DNA of 64,000 nucleotides. Origin: Chryseobacterium salivictor (GTDB taxonomy: Bacteria > Bacteroidota > Bacteroidia > Flavobacteriales > Weeksellaceae). The notes under the pieces were generated by a model. The model had not been told where the DNA came from and searched no databases. It saw only the letters and a list, made by a program, of their open reading frames with translations. A program made the position numbers and the translations under genes. Shown in pieces: positions 24,261 through 32,865 of this stretch (the stretch's first letter is position 1; each line of letters opens with the position of its first letter). The stretch is taken from NCBI RefSeq assembly GCF_004359195.1, contig NZ_CP037954.1, forward strand, positions 682,001 through 746,000. The letters are read 5' to 3'.

Positions 24261-27188
24261 TTAATATCCGAAAAGTTCTTCGAGAGAAATTTTCTTTACT
24301 TCGCCCAGTTTCTCCATATCTTTCAAAGGAACTTTTTTCTCGGACGCAACGATGGCGTAGGTGTAAGGTTTCCCTGAAAAATGGGTCTCGTGGAAATTCT
24401 TCAAATCCTGCATATTGATTTTATCTACAGAATCATAGATTTTTTTTCTGGGATCTTCAGTTAAACCCAACTGTTGAGCCGCCAGATAATTGAAGATGAT
24501 TTTGTCTTCGGTAATTCTTTCGGTCTGAATATCTTTTCTAACCTGAATTCTTGCCAAATCTAAATTGACAGGCAAATTCGGCATTGTGGTTAGAAGTTCG
24601 TTCATCGCCGTGGTGGCATCATTAAATTTATCAGCCTGACTTCCGACATAACTCATCATATAATACTCCTGATCTTTTTTCTGCGGCTGCATATAAACAC
24701 CGTAAGTGCTGTAAGCCAACGCCTTACTCTCTCTAATGGTCTGGAAAACAATGGAGCCCATTCCGCCACCAAAGTAATTGTTAAAGACTTTGATAATGGT
24801 GTTTTTATTAGGGTCGTAATTTTCGGTATTTCTAATCCATCGTGTTTCTGCCTGAACCATCTCGTAATCGGTAAAGAGAACCTGGTTTTTGGTTTGTGCC
24901 GTTTGATTGAAAACTTTCGCCGGAGCGGCCACCGCAAACTTGGCAGGAATCTGATGCACGTTTTTCAGTTTGTTTTCTACATCTTTAATGGAAACCGGTC
25001 CGTAATAAATCACGGTTTGCTCATAATTATTCAGATTTTTAATCCTGTTGACCAACTCCGCAGACGTTACAGAAGCCAGGTCGGAATCGGAAAGAACATT
25101 ATTAAATTTATTGTTTTTTCCGTAAATCGCGTAACTCGTTAAACCCTGAAGAATAGCACCTTTATTGGCTTTCACATCTTTTCTCGATTTTGCGATTCTT
25201 TCTTTTAATCCTTTTAATGCAGCATCGTCGGCTTTTACATTTTGAATTAGATCTTCATATAATTTCACTGCTTTATCAAAATTCTCCTGTAAACCTTCGA
25301 TAGAAACCGTGGTATATTCTTCGCCTGTTGAAACATCGAAACTACACGCGATCTTGTAAAATGCTTTCGAAATTTCTTCGGCAGACATTTTATCGGTACC
25401 CAAAAACTGAAGATACTGCGAGGCAAGCGGCTGTTTCAAATCGTTGAGAGAACCCAGTTTATAGCGGTATTTCAACCGGAAAATCTGATTGTCTTTATTG
25501 GGAACATACAATATTTCAGCTTTTCCTAATTTTGCTTTCTGGATATCTTTGTTATAATCTAAAAACACAGGAGCTGACGGAGAATTCGGCATATTTGCAA
25601 CCATTTTCACAAAATCAGACTGTAAAGCTGCATTGGTTTCCACCGGTGTAATCTGTGGTTTTTCAATCTTAACGGTTTGAGTAGATTCGCCTTTTCTTTT
25701 CAAAATGGCAACATAATTTTCGCCTAAATATTTGTTTGCAAAACTTACGATATCAGCTTTCGTAATCTTTGATAAATCATTCACGTAAGCAACCTGGTCT
25801 CTCCAGTTTAGTTCAGAAGTAAAAGCGTCCATCAAAGCACCTGCACGGTCGCCATATTTTTCTGATTCGTAGATTTTACCCTTTTTAATATTATTGATAA
25901 TGGAAGTTATCAAATCATCATCAAAGTTTCCTTTTTTCAGATTATCAATTTCACCCAAAACCAGAGTTTTCACTTCTTCCAGACTTTGTCCGTTGGTTGG
26001 TGCCGCATTCAGATATAAAATTCCGTAATCAATCAATGTAAAGGTAGAAGCTGAAGCGCGCAACAGTTTCTGTTTTTTCACTAAGTTTAAATCCAATAAA
26101 CCTGCTTTTCCGTTGGTTAAAATTTGCCCAACCAAATCGGCGATCAAAACATCTTTGTCTTTATTTCCCGGCAATCTGAAACCGATGGTTAAATTTTCGG
26201 CATCCGGTCCGGTAATTTCTTTGATGATTGGTTTCGCAATCGGCGTTTCCGGAATGAAAGTATATTTAGGAACTTCTTTAAATTTCATATTTGAAAAAGC
26301 TTTATCCACTTTCGCAATTACTTCATCTGGATTAAAATCTCCGGATAAAATCACGCCCATATTATTGGGCACATAATAATTGTTGAAATATTTCCTGATT
26401 TCTACCAATGAAGGGTTTTTCAAATCTTCTACTGTCCCAATTGTTGTCTGCTGCCCGTAATTGTGATTTTTGAATAATTCAGAAAAAAGGGTTTCGAAAA
26501 CTTTACTGCCATCGCTGTCCAAACTTCTGTTTTTTTCTTCATAAACCGCTTCCAATTCGGTATGGAAAATTCTTAAAACAGGATTTCGGAATCTCTCGCC
26601 CTGAACCGCCAGATATTTATCCAGAGAACTGCTCGGAACGTCATCGGTATAAACGGTTTGTTCGAAACTCGTAAACGCGTTGGTTCCCTGCGCTCCCATG
26701 GAAGTCATCATTTTATCGTATTCGTTTGCGATCGCAAACTTACTCGCAACACCGGAAACAGAATCGATTTTCTTATAGATCGCTTTTCTTTGATCCGCAT
26801 CTTTGGTCTTGTTGTATTGCTCATACAGCGCATCAATTTTATCCAACTGCGGTTTTTCTTTTGCCCAGTCCAGAGAACCGTATTTGTCGGTTCCTTTGAA
26901 AAGCATGTGTTCCAGATAATGCGCTAAACCGGTATTGGTTCGCGGATCGGTTTTACTTCCGGCTTTCACGGCGACGTACGCCTGAATTCGCGGATCTTTT
27001 TTGGTTGGACTCAGAATAACAGTGAGACCATTTTTCAAAGTGTAAAATCGGGCATTCATGGGATCATTGGTCACGTACTTATACGTGTATCCGTTTCCTG
27101 ATGCTTCTTTCCACTGAAACTGATTCTGTGCAAAAGCCTGCACCGAAATCAGCAAAGCAGCAAGAACTAAAGTGAATTTTTTAAACAT
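24261..27188 (-). CDS. M16-family zinc metallopeptidase (two-domain, secreted)
   Basis: The 975-residue protein carries a signal peptide (MFKKFTLVLAALL...AFAQ) and two M16 units. The first has the inverted zinc motif HYLEH (90-94) in GLAHYLEHMLFKGT, with the distal glutamate in ELEAVYEEKNRSLD. The second, from about residue 540, is the inactive partner with no HxxEH. Pitrilysin-type enzymes enclose and cut unfolded peptides; this one would act in the periplasm or at the outer membrane, for example in clearing peptides. Length and two-domain order match other flavobacterial M16 proteins. It is transcribed alone, with a terminator. Confidence 0.93.
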   Translation of the reverse strand: MFKKFTLVLAALLISVQAFAQNQFQWKEASGNGYTYKYVTNDPMNARFYTLKNGLTVILSPTKKDPRIQAYVAVKAGSKTDPRTNTGLAHYLEHMLFKGTDKYGSLDWAKEKPQLDKIDALYEQYNKTKDADQRKAIYKKIDSVSGVASKFAIANEYDKMMTSMGAQGTNAFTSFEQTVYTDDVPSSSLDKYLAVQGERFRNPVLRIFHTELEAVYEEKNRSLDSDGSKVFETLFSELFKNHNYGQQTTIGTVEDLKNPSLVEIRKYFNNYYVPNNMGVILSGDFNPDEVIAKVDKAFSNMKFKEVPKYTFIPETPIAKPIIKEITGPDAENLTIGFRLPGNKDKDVLIADLVGQILTNGKAGLLDLNLVKKQKLLRASASTFTLIDYGILYLNAAPTNGQSLEEVKTLVLGEIDNLKKGNFDDDLITSIINNIKKGKIYESEKYGDRAGALMDAFTSELNWRDQVAYVNDLSKITKADIVSFANKYLGENYVAILKRKGESTQTVKIEKPQITPVETNAALQSDFVKMVANMPNSPSAPVFLDYNKDIQKAKLGKAEILYVPNKDNQIFRLKYRYKLGSLNDLKQPLASQYLQFLGTDKMSAEEISKAFYKIACSFDVSTGEEYTTVSIEGLQENFDKAVKLYEDLIQNVKADDAALKGLKERIAKSRKDVKANKGAILQGLTSYAIYGKNNKFNNVLSDSDLASVTSAELVNRIKNLNNYEQTVIYYGPVSIKDVENKLKNVHQIPAKFAVAAPAKVFNQTAQTKNQVLFTDYEMVQAETRWIRNTENYDPNKNTIIKVFNNYFGGGMGSIVFQTIRESKALAYSTYGVYMQPQKKDQEYYMMSYVGSQADKFNDATTAMNELLTTMPNLPVNLDLARIQVRKDIQTERITEDKIIFNYLAAQQLGLTEDPRKKIYDSVDKINMQDLKNFHETHFSGKPYTYAIVASEKKVPLKDMEKLGEVKKISLEELFGY

Positions 27189-27321
27189 AGATTATATTTT
27201 ATGAGATTAGACGAAATTATTTCAGAATTGTTTCAAGAATGTATAAAATTATAGTAAAAAATTTTTCAGAGTGATTATATTTAACAAAACTCAGGTTCAG
27301 CTTTTTTGGATTTGAAAAGAA

Positions 27322-28656
27322 TTATCTTTCAAAAAGCAATCTTTCGCCATGCTTTTCCTCAGAAACTTTTCCGTTTTCGAAAGCCAGAAATCCATTGACA
27401 AAAGTGTGCGTGATTTTGGAATGAAAAGCTGTTCCTTCGAAAGGACTCCAACCGCATTTGTATAAAATATTTTCTTCGGAAACTGTGTAACTTTGGTTCA
27501 AATCAACCAAAACCAAATCAGCTTTATATCCTTCTTTAATAAATCCCCGCTTTTCAATCTGGAAAAGAATTGCCGGATTATGACACATTTTTTCCACAAT
27601 TTTTTCTAAAGAAATTTTATCATTTTTAAAGTTTTCGAGCATGACATTTAAAGCATGCTGTACCAAAGGTCCGCCGGAAGGTGCTTTCAAATATTTTTGC
27701 GATTTTTCCTCTAAAGTATGCGGCGCGTGATCGGTGGCAATTACATCAATTCGATCATCCAGAAGTGCTTCCCACAAACCGTCTTTATCTATTTGGGTTT
27801 TTACCGCAGGATTCCATTTGATGAAATTCCCTTTGGTTTCGTAATCTTCATTGGTAAAAGTGAGATGATGGACACAAACTTCCGCCGTTATTTTTTTCTC
27901 CTTTAAAGGAATATCATTTCGGAAAAGCGCTGTTTCTTTTGCCGTAGAAAGATGGAAAATATGCAGTCTCGCACCCGTTTTTTTTGCCAGCTCAACCGCT
28001 TTAGACGAAGAAATATAACACGCTTCTTCACTTCGGATCAAATGATGGGCAGTTACAGGGATATCTTCGCCATATTTCTCTTTAAAGATTTCGGTATTTT
28101 TTCTGATAGTCGCTTCATCTTCGCAATGAACGGCGATCAGCATTTTGGTGCTGCTGAAAATCTTTTCTAAAGTATCCGGATTATCTACCAACATATTTCC
28201 TGTCGAAGAACCCAAAAATAATTTAATTCCCGCCACATTTCGCGGATTGGTTTTCAGAACTTCTTCGAGATTATCATTGGTTCCGCCCATCATAAAAGAA
28301 TAATTCGCGAATGATTTTTCGGCGGCAATTTTATATTTATCTTCCAAAAGTTCCTGAGTGACTGCGTTCGGGACGGTATTCGGCTGCTCCATAAAACTCG
28401 TAATTCCACCGGCGATTGCTGCTCGGGATTCACTTTCGATATCGCCTTTCCATGTTAAACCCGGTTCGCGAAAATGCACCTGATCATCAATAATTCCCGG
28501 CAAAAGATATTTCCCCGAAGCATCAATTATTTGATCCACATTTTCTTCAGAAATATTTTTTCCGATTTTAGAAATCAAATCATTTTCGATGAGAATGTCA
28601 CTTTCAAAAATTTGATTTTCATTGACGATTTTGGCGTTTTTAATTACAATTTTCAT
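27322..28656 (-). CDS. pyrC: Dihydroorotase
   Basis: This enzyme closes N-carbamoyl-aspartate to dihydroorotate in pyrimidine synthesis. The 444-residue amidohydrolase shows GIIDDQVHFREPG (54-66), EQPNT and GIKLFLGSS (the carboxylated lysine region), and later HLSTAKE, ATDHAPH and APSGGPLVQH. The HxH metal motif reads QVH (59-61), with the first His replaced by Gln, as I recall for other Bacteroidetes dihydroorotases. Class I dihydroorotases and allantoinases are close relatives; the APSGGP substrate loop favours dihydroorotase. It reads divergently from the flippase gene. Confidence 0.9.
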   Translation of the reverse strand: MKIVIKNAKIVNENQIFESDILIENDLISKIGKNISEENVDQIIDASGKYLLPGIIDDQVHFREPGLTWKGDIESESRAAIAGGITSFMEQPNTVPNAVTQELLEDKYKIAAEKSFANYSFMMGGTNDNLEEVLKTNPRNVAGIKLFLGSSTGNMLVDNPDTLEKIFSSTKMLIAVHCEDEATIRKNTEIFKEKYGEDIPVTAHHLIRSEEACYISSSKAVELAKKTGARLHIFHLSTAKETALFRNDIPLKEKKITAEVCVHHLTFTNEDYETKGNFIKWNPAVKTQIDKDGLWEALLDDRIDVIATDHAPHTLEEKSQKYLKAPSGGPLVQHALNVMLENFKNDKISLEKIVEKMCHNPAILFQIEKRGFIKEGYKADLVLVDLNQSYTVSEENILYKCGWSPFEGTAFHSKITHTFVNGFLAFENGKVSEEKHGERLLFER

Positions 28657-28797
28657 TTTACAGGGAGAGAGATTTAGTGGTTTGGAAAATTAAGATTCGC
28701 TTTCGGAAATCAGCTTTCACAAATTTAATATTTAAAAACGATTAAAAAACGCTTCCTCTTCATTTCAAATAAATTAAAATTAATGAATGAATCAAAA

Positions 28798-28899
28798 GCC
28801 ACAAATTCACGAATATTCTTTATTCTTTAAATTAAAAAGCACCTACTTAAAATCGGCAATTCATTTAAACAGAGTAAAATAGATTCGTGTATTCGTGGC
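28798..28899. repeat. Imperfect inverted repeat enclosing 70 bp
   Basis: GCCACAAATTCACGAA (28798-28813) and TTCGTGTATTCGTGGC (28884-28899) are complementary at 14 of 16 positions. Each arm also holds two similar 8-bp units (CACAAATT/CACGAATA). The layout resembles a small non-coding dispersed element. Confidence 0.6.
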
Positions 28900-28964
28900 A
28901 AAAAAAAATAATTTATTTAGAGTAATCTGAATTTTGAAATGTTTTCAGCTCAAATCTATTTAAT

Positions 28965-28972
28965 TATATTTG
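28965..28972 (+). promoter_or_regulatory. -7 box before the flippase gene
   Basis: TATATTTG matches TAnnTTTG and lies 16 bases before the TTG start at 28989. Confidence 0.55.
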
Positions 28973-28988
28973 CAGAAATTCAGAAATT

Positions 28989-30440
28989 TTGTATAAAAAA
29001 TTATTGGGACAAACCGCGATCTATGGTCTAAGCACTGTTATTATCCGATTATTCCCATTTATCATCAGTCCTTTTGTCACTCACGCATTTGGTCCGCAGT
29101 CATTGGCGCCGTTTATCGATTTTTATTCGGTGGCCGGAATCATCATTGTTTTGCTTTCTCACGGTATGGAAACTACGTTTTTCAGGTTTGCCGAAAAAGA
29201 AGATGACATCAGGAAATTGATTTCCACTTCTACGTTAAGTGTCGTCGCAGCGTCATTTTTATTTATGTTTTTCTGTTATATTTTCCGACAGGATTTAGCA
29301 GTCGCCTTCAAAACACCTGATCAGATCAACCTTTTAACCATGATGCTTTTCGTGCTTGGTTTGGATGGACTTTCTACCATGCCATTTGTCATTTTAAGAA
29401 AAACCGGCCGCCCCAAAAAATTCGCTTTAATTAAAATTATTAATGGCGTTATTAATTTTCTTCTGGTTTTATTTTTCATCGTTATTTTACCAAAATTAGG
29501 AGCAAAAGGGCTCTTCGGATTTACCTATCATAAAGAGTTTGGAATCGGATATGTATTTGTCGCCAATTTAGTTGCGAGTGCCGTAACATTTATTCTGCTG
29601 TCACAAGAAATAAAGTCAGTACGGATCGGTGCTTTTGACTGGAAGCTCTGGAAGAAAATGATGGCATATTCCTGGCCCATTACGATTGCTGGTTTAGCCG
29701 GAGTGATTAATGAAACGATGGATCGCCAGTTTTTGAAATATCTTTTACCGGACGGAACCAATACAGAACAAATGGCAATTTACGGAGCAGTTTGTAAAAT
29801 CGTGACTTTCCTTACCTTGTTCCGGCAAGCGTATCTTTTGGGAATTGAACCTTTCTTTTTTTCCCATGCTAAAAATGAAAACTCCGGACAAGCGTATGCA
29901 AAACTGATGGATATGTTCGTCATTGTAAACTGCATTATTCTGCTGGCTTTATGCGTTAATTTGGATTGGCTTGCGAAATTATACCTCGCAAATCCTGCCT
30001 ATAATGTTGGAATATCAATTGTGCCGATTGTTTTGATCGCCGCTGTTTTTCTGGGAATTTATCTGAACATGTCGGTTTGGTATAAACTTTCTGACAAGAC
30101 AATTTTTGGTGCTTATATTTCGGTTTTAGGAGCCGCCGTAACGGTTGCGGTGAATGTGTATTTTATCCCGTCTTACGGATATTGGGCTTCAACATGGGGA
30201 ACTTTTTTAAGCTATTTCTCGATGATGACGGTATCGTATTTCCTTGGTCAATATTTTTATCCGATTCCTTATCACATGAAAAAAATAATGGGATATTTGA
30301 GTTTAAGCATTTTCTTCTCGCTCCTCTCTTATTATGTGCTCGGCGGCAATTTACTTATAGGAAATTCATTATTATTCGTATTTTTAGCCATTGTTTTTTA
30401 TGTGGAAAAAGAAACTTTAAAAAAAATCAGAAAAGCTTAA
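28989..30440 (+). CDS. Lipid-linked oligosaccharide flippase (MOP/Wzx-like)
   Basis: The 483-residue protein has about fourteen predicted transmembrane segments, as in the MOP superfamily, and starts at TTG 28989 ([21 protein letters not shown]). The N-terminal [24 protein letters not shown] matches polysaccharide-biosynthesis flippases that turn undecaprenyl-linked sugars across the inner membrane. It leads a plus-strand group: dUTPase two bases later, then a sugar nucleotidyltransferase. Its substrate could belong to either glycan locus or to a general envelope glycan. MurJ is an alternative, but the sequence looks more like the Wzx-type. Confidence 0.87.
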   Translation: MYKKLLGQTAIYGLSTVIIRLFPFIISPFVTHAFGPQSLAPFIDFYSVAGIIIVLLSHGMETTFFRFAEKEDDIRKLISTSTLSVVAASFLFMFFCYIFRQDLAVAFKTPDQINLLTMMLFVLGLDGLSTMPFVILRKTGRPKKFALIKIINGVINFLLVLFFIVILPKLGAKGLFGFTYHKEFGIGYVFVANLVASAVTFILLSQEIKSVRIGAFDWKLWKKMMAYSWPITIAGLAGVINETMDRQFLKYLLPDGTNTEQMAIYGAVCKIVTFLTLFRQAYLLGIEPFFFSHAKNENSGQAYAKLMDMFVIVNCIILLALCVNLDWLAKLYLANPAYNVGISIVPIVLIAAVFLGIYLNMSVWYKLSDKTIFGAYISVLGAAVTVAVNVYFIPSYGYWASTWGTFLSYFSMMTVSYFLGQYFYPIPYHMKKIMGYLSLSIFFSLLSYYVLGGNLLIGNSLLFVFLAIVFYVEKETLKKIRKA

Positions 30441-30442
30441 AT

Positions 30443-30874
30443 ATGAAAATAAAAATCATCAATAAATCACAACATCCTTTACCGCAATATCAGACAGCAC
30501 TTTCTGCAGGAATGGATCTGTACGCTAATTTGGAAGAAAGCATCACTTTAAAATCTTTGGAAAGGAAATTAATTCCCACCGGACTGTTTCTCGAACTCAG
30601 TGAAGGTTTTGAAGCACAGATCAGACCCAGAAGTGGATTATCTATAAAAAACGGAATTACAGTACTGAACGCGCCCGGAACCATCGACGCGGATTACCGC
30701 GGAGAAATTGGGGTTATTTTAGTAAATTTGTCCACCGAAGATTTCAACATCAATAATGGTGACCGGATTGCTCAAATGGTAATTGCCAAATATGAAACCG
30801 CAGAATGGCTGGAAGTTGCTGAAATCAGTGAAACTGAAAGGGGAGCCGGAGGATTCGGAAGCACCCATTTATAA
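30443..30874 (+). CDS. dut: dUTP diphosphatase
   Basis: dUTPase hydrolyses dUTP to dUMP and pyrophosphate, keeping uracil out of DNA and feeding thymidylate synthesis. The 143-residue protein has all five motifs: SAGMDLYA (21-28), RPRSGLS (61-67), [12 protein letters not shown] (79-90), GDRIAQMV (106-113) and the C-terminal RGAGGFGS (133-140). The ATG at 30443 lies two bases after the flippase stop. The frame is open farther upstream within the flippase gene, but family length fixes this start. It is co-transcribed with the flippase, an arrangement I recall from other flavobacteria. Confidence 0.97.
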   Translation: MKIKIINKSQHPLPQYQTALSAGMDLYANLEESITLKSLERKLIPTGLFLELSEGFEAQIRPRSGLSIKNGITVLNAPGTIDADYRGEIGVILVNLSTEDFNINNGDRIAQMVIAKYETAEWLEVAEISETERGAGGFGSTHL

Positions 30875-30944
30875 ATATTAAAAAAGTCTCTTTCTATAAA
30901 TTGATTTCAATCATAAAAAATCAGACAAAAAAAACATACAAACT

Positions 30945-31973
30945 ATGAAAATTATCGTTCCTATGGCTGGTCGTGGTTCCAGATTAAGACCACACACTTT
31001 AACCGTTCCGAAACCATTAATCCCAATTGCAGGCAAACCCATTGTTCAACGCTTGGTTGAAGATATTACAAAAGTAGCCGGCGAAAAAATCGATGAAATC
31101 GCTTTTATTATTGGAGATTTCGGAGCAGAAGTTGAAGCGTCTTTAATTCAGATTGCAGAAAGTCTGGGGGCGAAAGGAACCGTTTATACGCAAGATGAAC
31201 CATTAGGAACAGCACACGCTATTAAATGTGCGGAACAGTCAATGCAGGGCAATGTAGTTGTTGCTTTTGCGGACACTTTGTTTAAAGCAGATTTCAAATT
31301 AGATAAAAATTCAGATGGTGTAATTTGGGTGAAAAAAGTAGAAGATCCTTCTGCATTTGGCGTCGTAAAATTAGACGATTACGGGTTCATTACTGATTTC
31401 GTAGAAAAACCTAAAACTTTTGTCTCAGATTTGGCCATTATTGGAATTTACTATTTCAATTCTGCCGAAAAACTGATGAGCGAAATTAATTATATCATGG
31501 ATAATGGTATTAAACAGGGCGGTGAATATCAACTGACAACCGCTTTAGAAAATCTTCGCCAAAAAGGAGCAAAATTTTCATTGGGCAAAGTTGATGACTG
31601 GATGGACTGCGGAAATAAAAATGCAACCGTGGATACCAACGGGAAAGTTTTGGAATACGAAAGAGAAAATGTTTCGCAATTTCCTGCTTCTGCAAAAATT
31701 GACAACTGTATGATCATCCCACCGTGTTTCATCGGTGAAAATGTGGAAATCTCCAACTCGAAAATTGGACCGAGGGTTTCTATCGGAAACAACACGAAGA
31801 TTATCAACTCGAATATTGACAATTCTCTGATCCAGGAAAACACCATGATCGACCACGGAAATCTAAGCAATTCAATGATCGGAAATTCGGCAGAATACTA
31901 TGGCGTTGCCCGCGAGATCTCTCTGGGAGACTTTTCTGTTCTGGATTTTCTTTCGAACCATAAAAATCTTTAA
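30945..31973 (+). CDS. Sugar-phosphate nucleotidyltransferase
   Basis: The 342-residue enzyme opens MKIIVPMAGRGSRLRPHT, the nucleotide-binding signature G-x-G-x-R-L of RmlA- and ManC-type pyrophosphorylases, with VPKPLIPIAGKP following. FADTLF and VEKPK mark the metal and sugar sites. A C-terminal left-handed beta-helix (about 240-342; CFIGENVEISNSKIGPRVSIG) is present. It activates a sugar-1-phosphate with dTTP, UTP or GTP. Flavobacterial homologues are often annotated glucose-1-phosphate thymidylyltransferase, but the base and sugar are not settled by these motifs. No rfbB or rfbC lies nearby. Confidence 0.88.
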   Translation: MKIIVPMAGRGSRLRPHTLTVPKPLIPIAGKPIVQRLVEDITKVAGEKIDEIAFIIGDFGAEVEASLIQIAESLGAKGTVYTQDEPLGTAHAIKCAEQSMQGNVVVAFADTLFKADFKLDKNSDGVIWVKKVEDPSAFGVVKLDDYGFITDFVEKPKTFVSDLAIIGIYYFNSAEKLMSEINYIMDNGIKQGGEYQLTTALENLRQKGAKFSLGKVDDWMDCGNKNATVDTNGKVLEYERENVSQFPASAKIDNCMIIPPCFIGENVEISNSKIGPRVSIGNNTKIINSNIDNSLIQENTMIDHGNLSNSMIGNSAEYYGVAREISLGDFSVLDFLSNHKNL

Positions 31974-31991
31974 ACCGATATCAAACTGATT

Positions 31992-32029
31992 CGCCATCAA
32001 CCACACGAAACAATTGGTGTGGTTTGGCG
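31992..32029 (+). terminator. Strong hairpin after the nucleotidyltransferase gene
   Basis: CGCCA (31992-31996) pairs with TGGCG (32025-32029) and AACCACAC (31999-32006) with GTGTGGTT (32017-32024), a 13-bp stem with a 2-nt bulge. The T-run behind is poor, so this may be a weak terminator or an RNA-processing site rather than a full stop. Confidence 0.5.
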
Positions 32030-32070
32030 TTAATATTGTAAACTTTCCCGAAAGTTTAAATAAAATTCAA

Positions 32071-32865
32071 ATGAAAAAATATATCCTTGCATCTGCATTC
32101 ATGATTGCGCTGATTTCCTGTAAAACAAAAATGGCTGTTGAAAATCCGATCAGCACCACTGCGCCGGTTGCTTCAGGCGCTAATTTTTTCAGCAAAATTA
32201 ATGAGAAGACAGATTTTCAGCAATTGAAAATCAACTCCCGGATTACCGCAGAAACAGGTAAATTCATTCCTCCATTAGACGCCACCATTTATATTGAAAA
32301 AGATCAAAAAGTCTGGATCAATATGATCGCCCTGTTTTTAAACGTAGGAAGAGGAATTGCAACTCCTGAAGGAATCAAAGGATATGAAAAATGGAACAGG
32401 ACCTACATCGAATCCGATTTCTCTTATTTGAATTCACTATTGAATGTCAACTTCATCGATTACGGTGCTTTTCAAAATCTTTTATTAGGAAAAACATTTA
32501 TTCCGGTTAATGACAAAGACTTTAAACTCACCAAAAACGCTCAGGGTTACCTTTTAACTTCTGAGAAAAATTTAAGTTTTCAAACTAACGGAAAGGTCTC
32601 TGAATATTCGGCTACATTGACTTATAATAACGAAATGAATCTTGAGAATGTTTCTTTGCAAAAAATAGATGCACCTGATCAGCTCGAAGTTTCCTATTCT
32701 AACTGGGAAAATTTTGAAAACATACAACTTCCTAAAAATGTTAAAATAATAATAAAAGGCTCAAAAAACAGCCAGATTTTACTGGAAAATACGAAATTTG
32801 AGAGTTCGAAAATGGAAGCACCTTATTCCGTTCCCAATAATTATACGAAAACTGAGATTAAATGA
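32071..32865 (+). CDS. DUF4292 lipoprotein
   Basis: From ATG 32071 the protein has 264 residues with a lipoprotein signal MKKYILASAFMIALISC (Cys17). The rest is a beta-rich domain (NSRITAETGKFIPPLDATIYIEK, VWINMIALFLNVGRGIATPEG) assigned to DUF4292, which is typical of Bacteroidetes; its function is unknown. A LolA/LolB-like fold has been suggested for such domains, which would suit lipoprotein or lipid handling. It overlaps the EnvC-like gene by four bases, so the two are coupled and probably act together at the outer membrane and cell wall. An upstream in-frame start at 32014 lacks any signal peptide and is rejected. Confidence 0.85.
   Translation: MKKYILASAFMIALISCKTKMAVENPISTTAPVASGANFFSKINEKTDFQQLKINSRITAETGKFIPPLDATIYIEKDQKVWINMIALFLNVGRGIATPEGIKGYEKWNRTYIESDFSYLNSLLNVNFIDYGAFQNLLLGKTFIPVNDKDFKLTKNAQGYLLTSEKNLSFQTNGKVSEYSATLTYNNEMNLENVSLQKIDAPDQLEVSYSNWENFENIQLPKNVKIIIKGSKNSQILLENTKFESSKMEAPYSVPNNYTKTEIK

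Larger units (their letters stand above)
28657..28988. other. Divergent intergenic region with long imperfect inverted repeat
   Basis: This 332-bp AT-rich region between pyrC and the flippase gene contains an inverted repeat (28798-28813 with 28884-28899), and the flippase -7 box at 28965-28972. No gene is visible. Confidence 0.6.

Noticed and set aside
30182..30874. dUTPase fused to upstream frame
   Set aside because: The first 87 residues lie inside the flippase gene in another frame; dUTPase motifs and length begin at ATG 30443.
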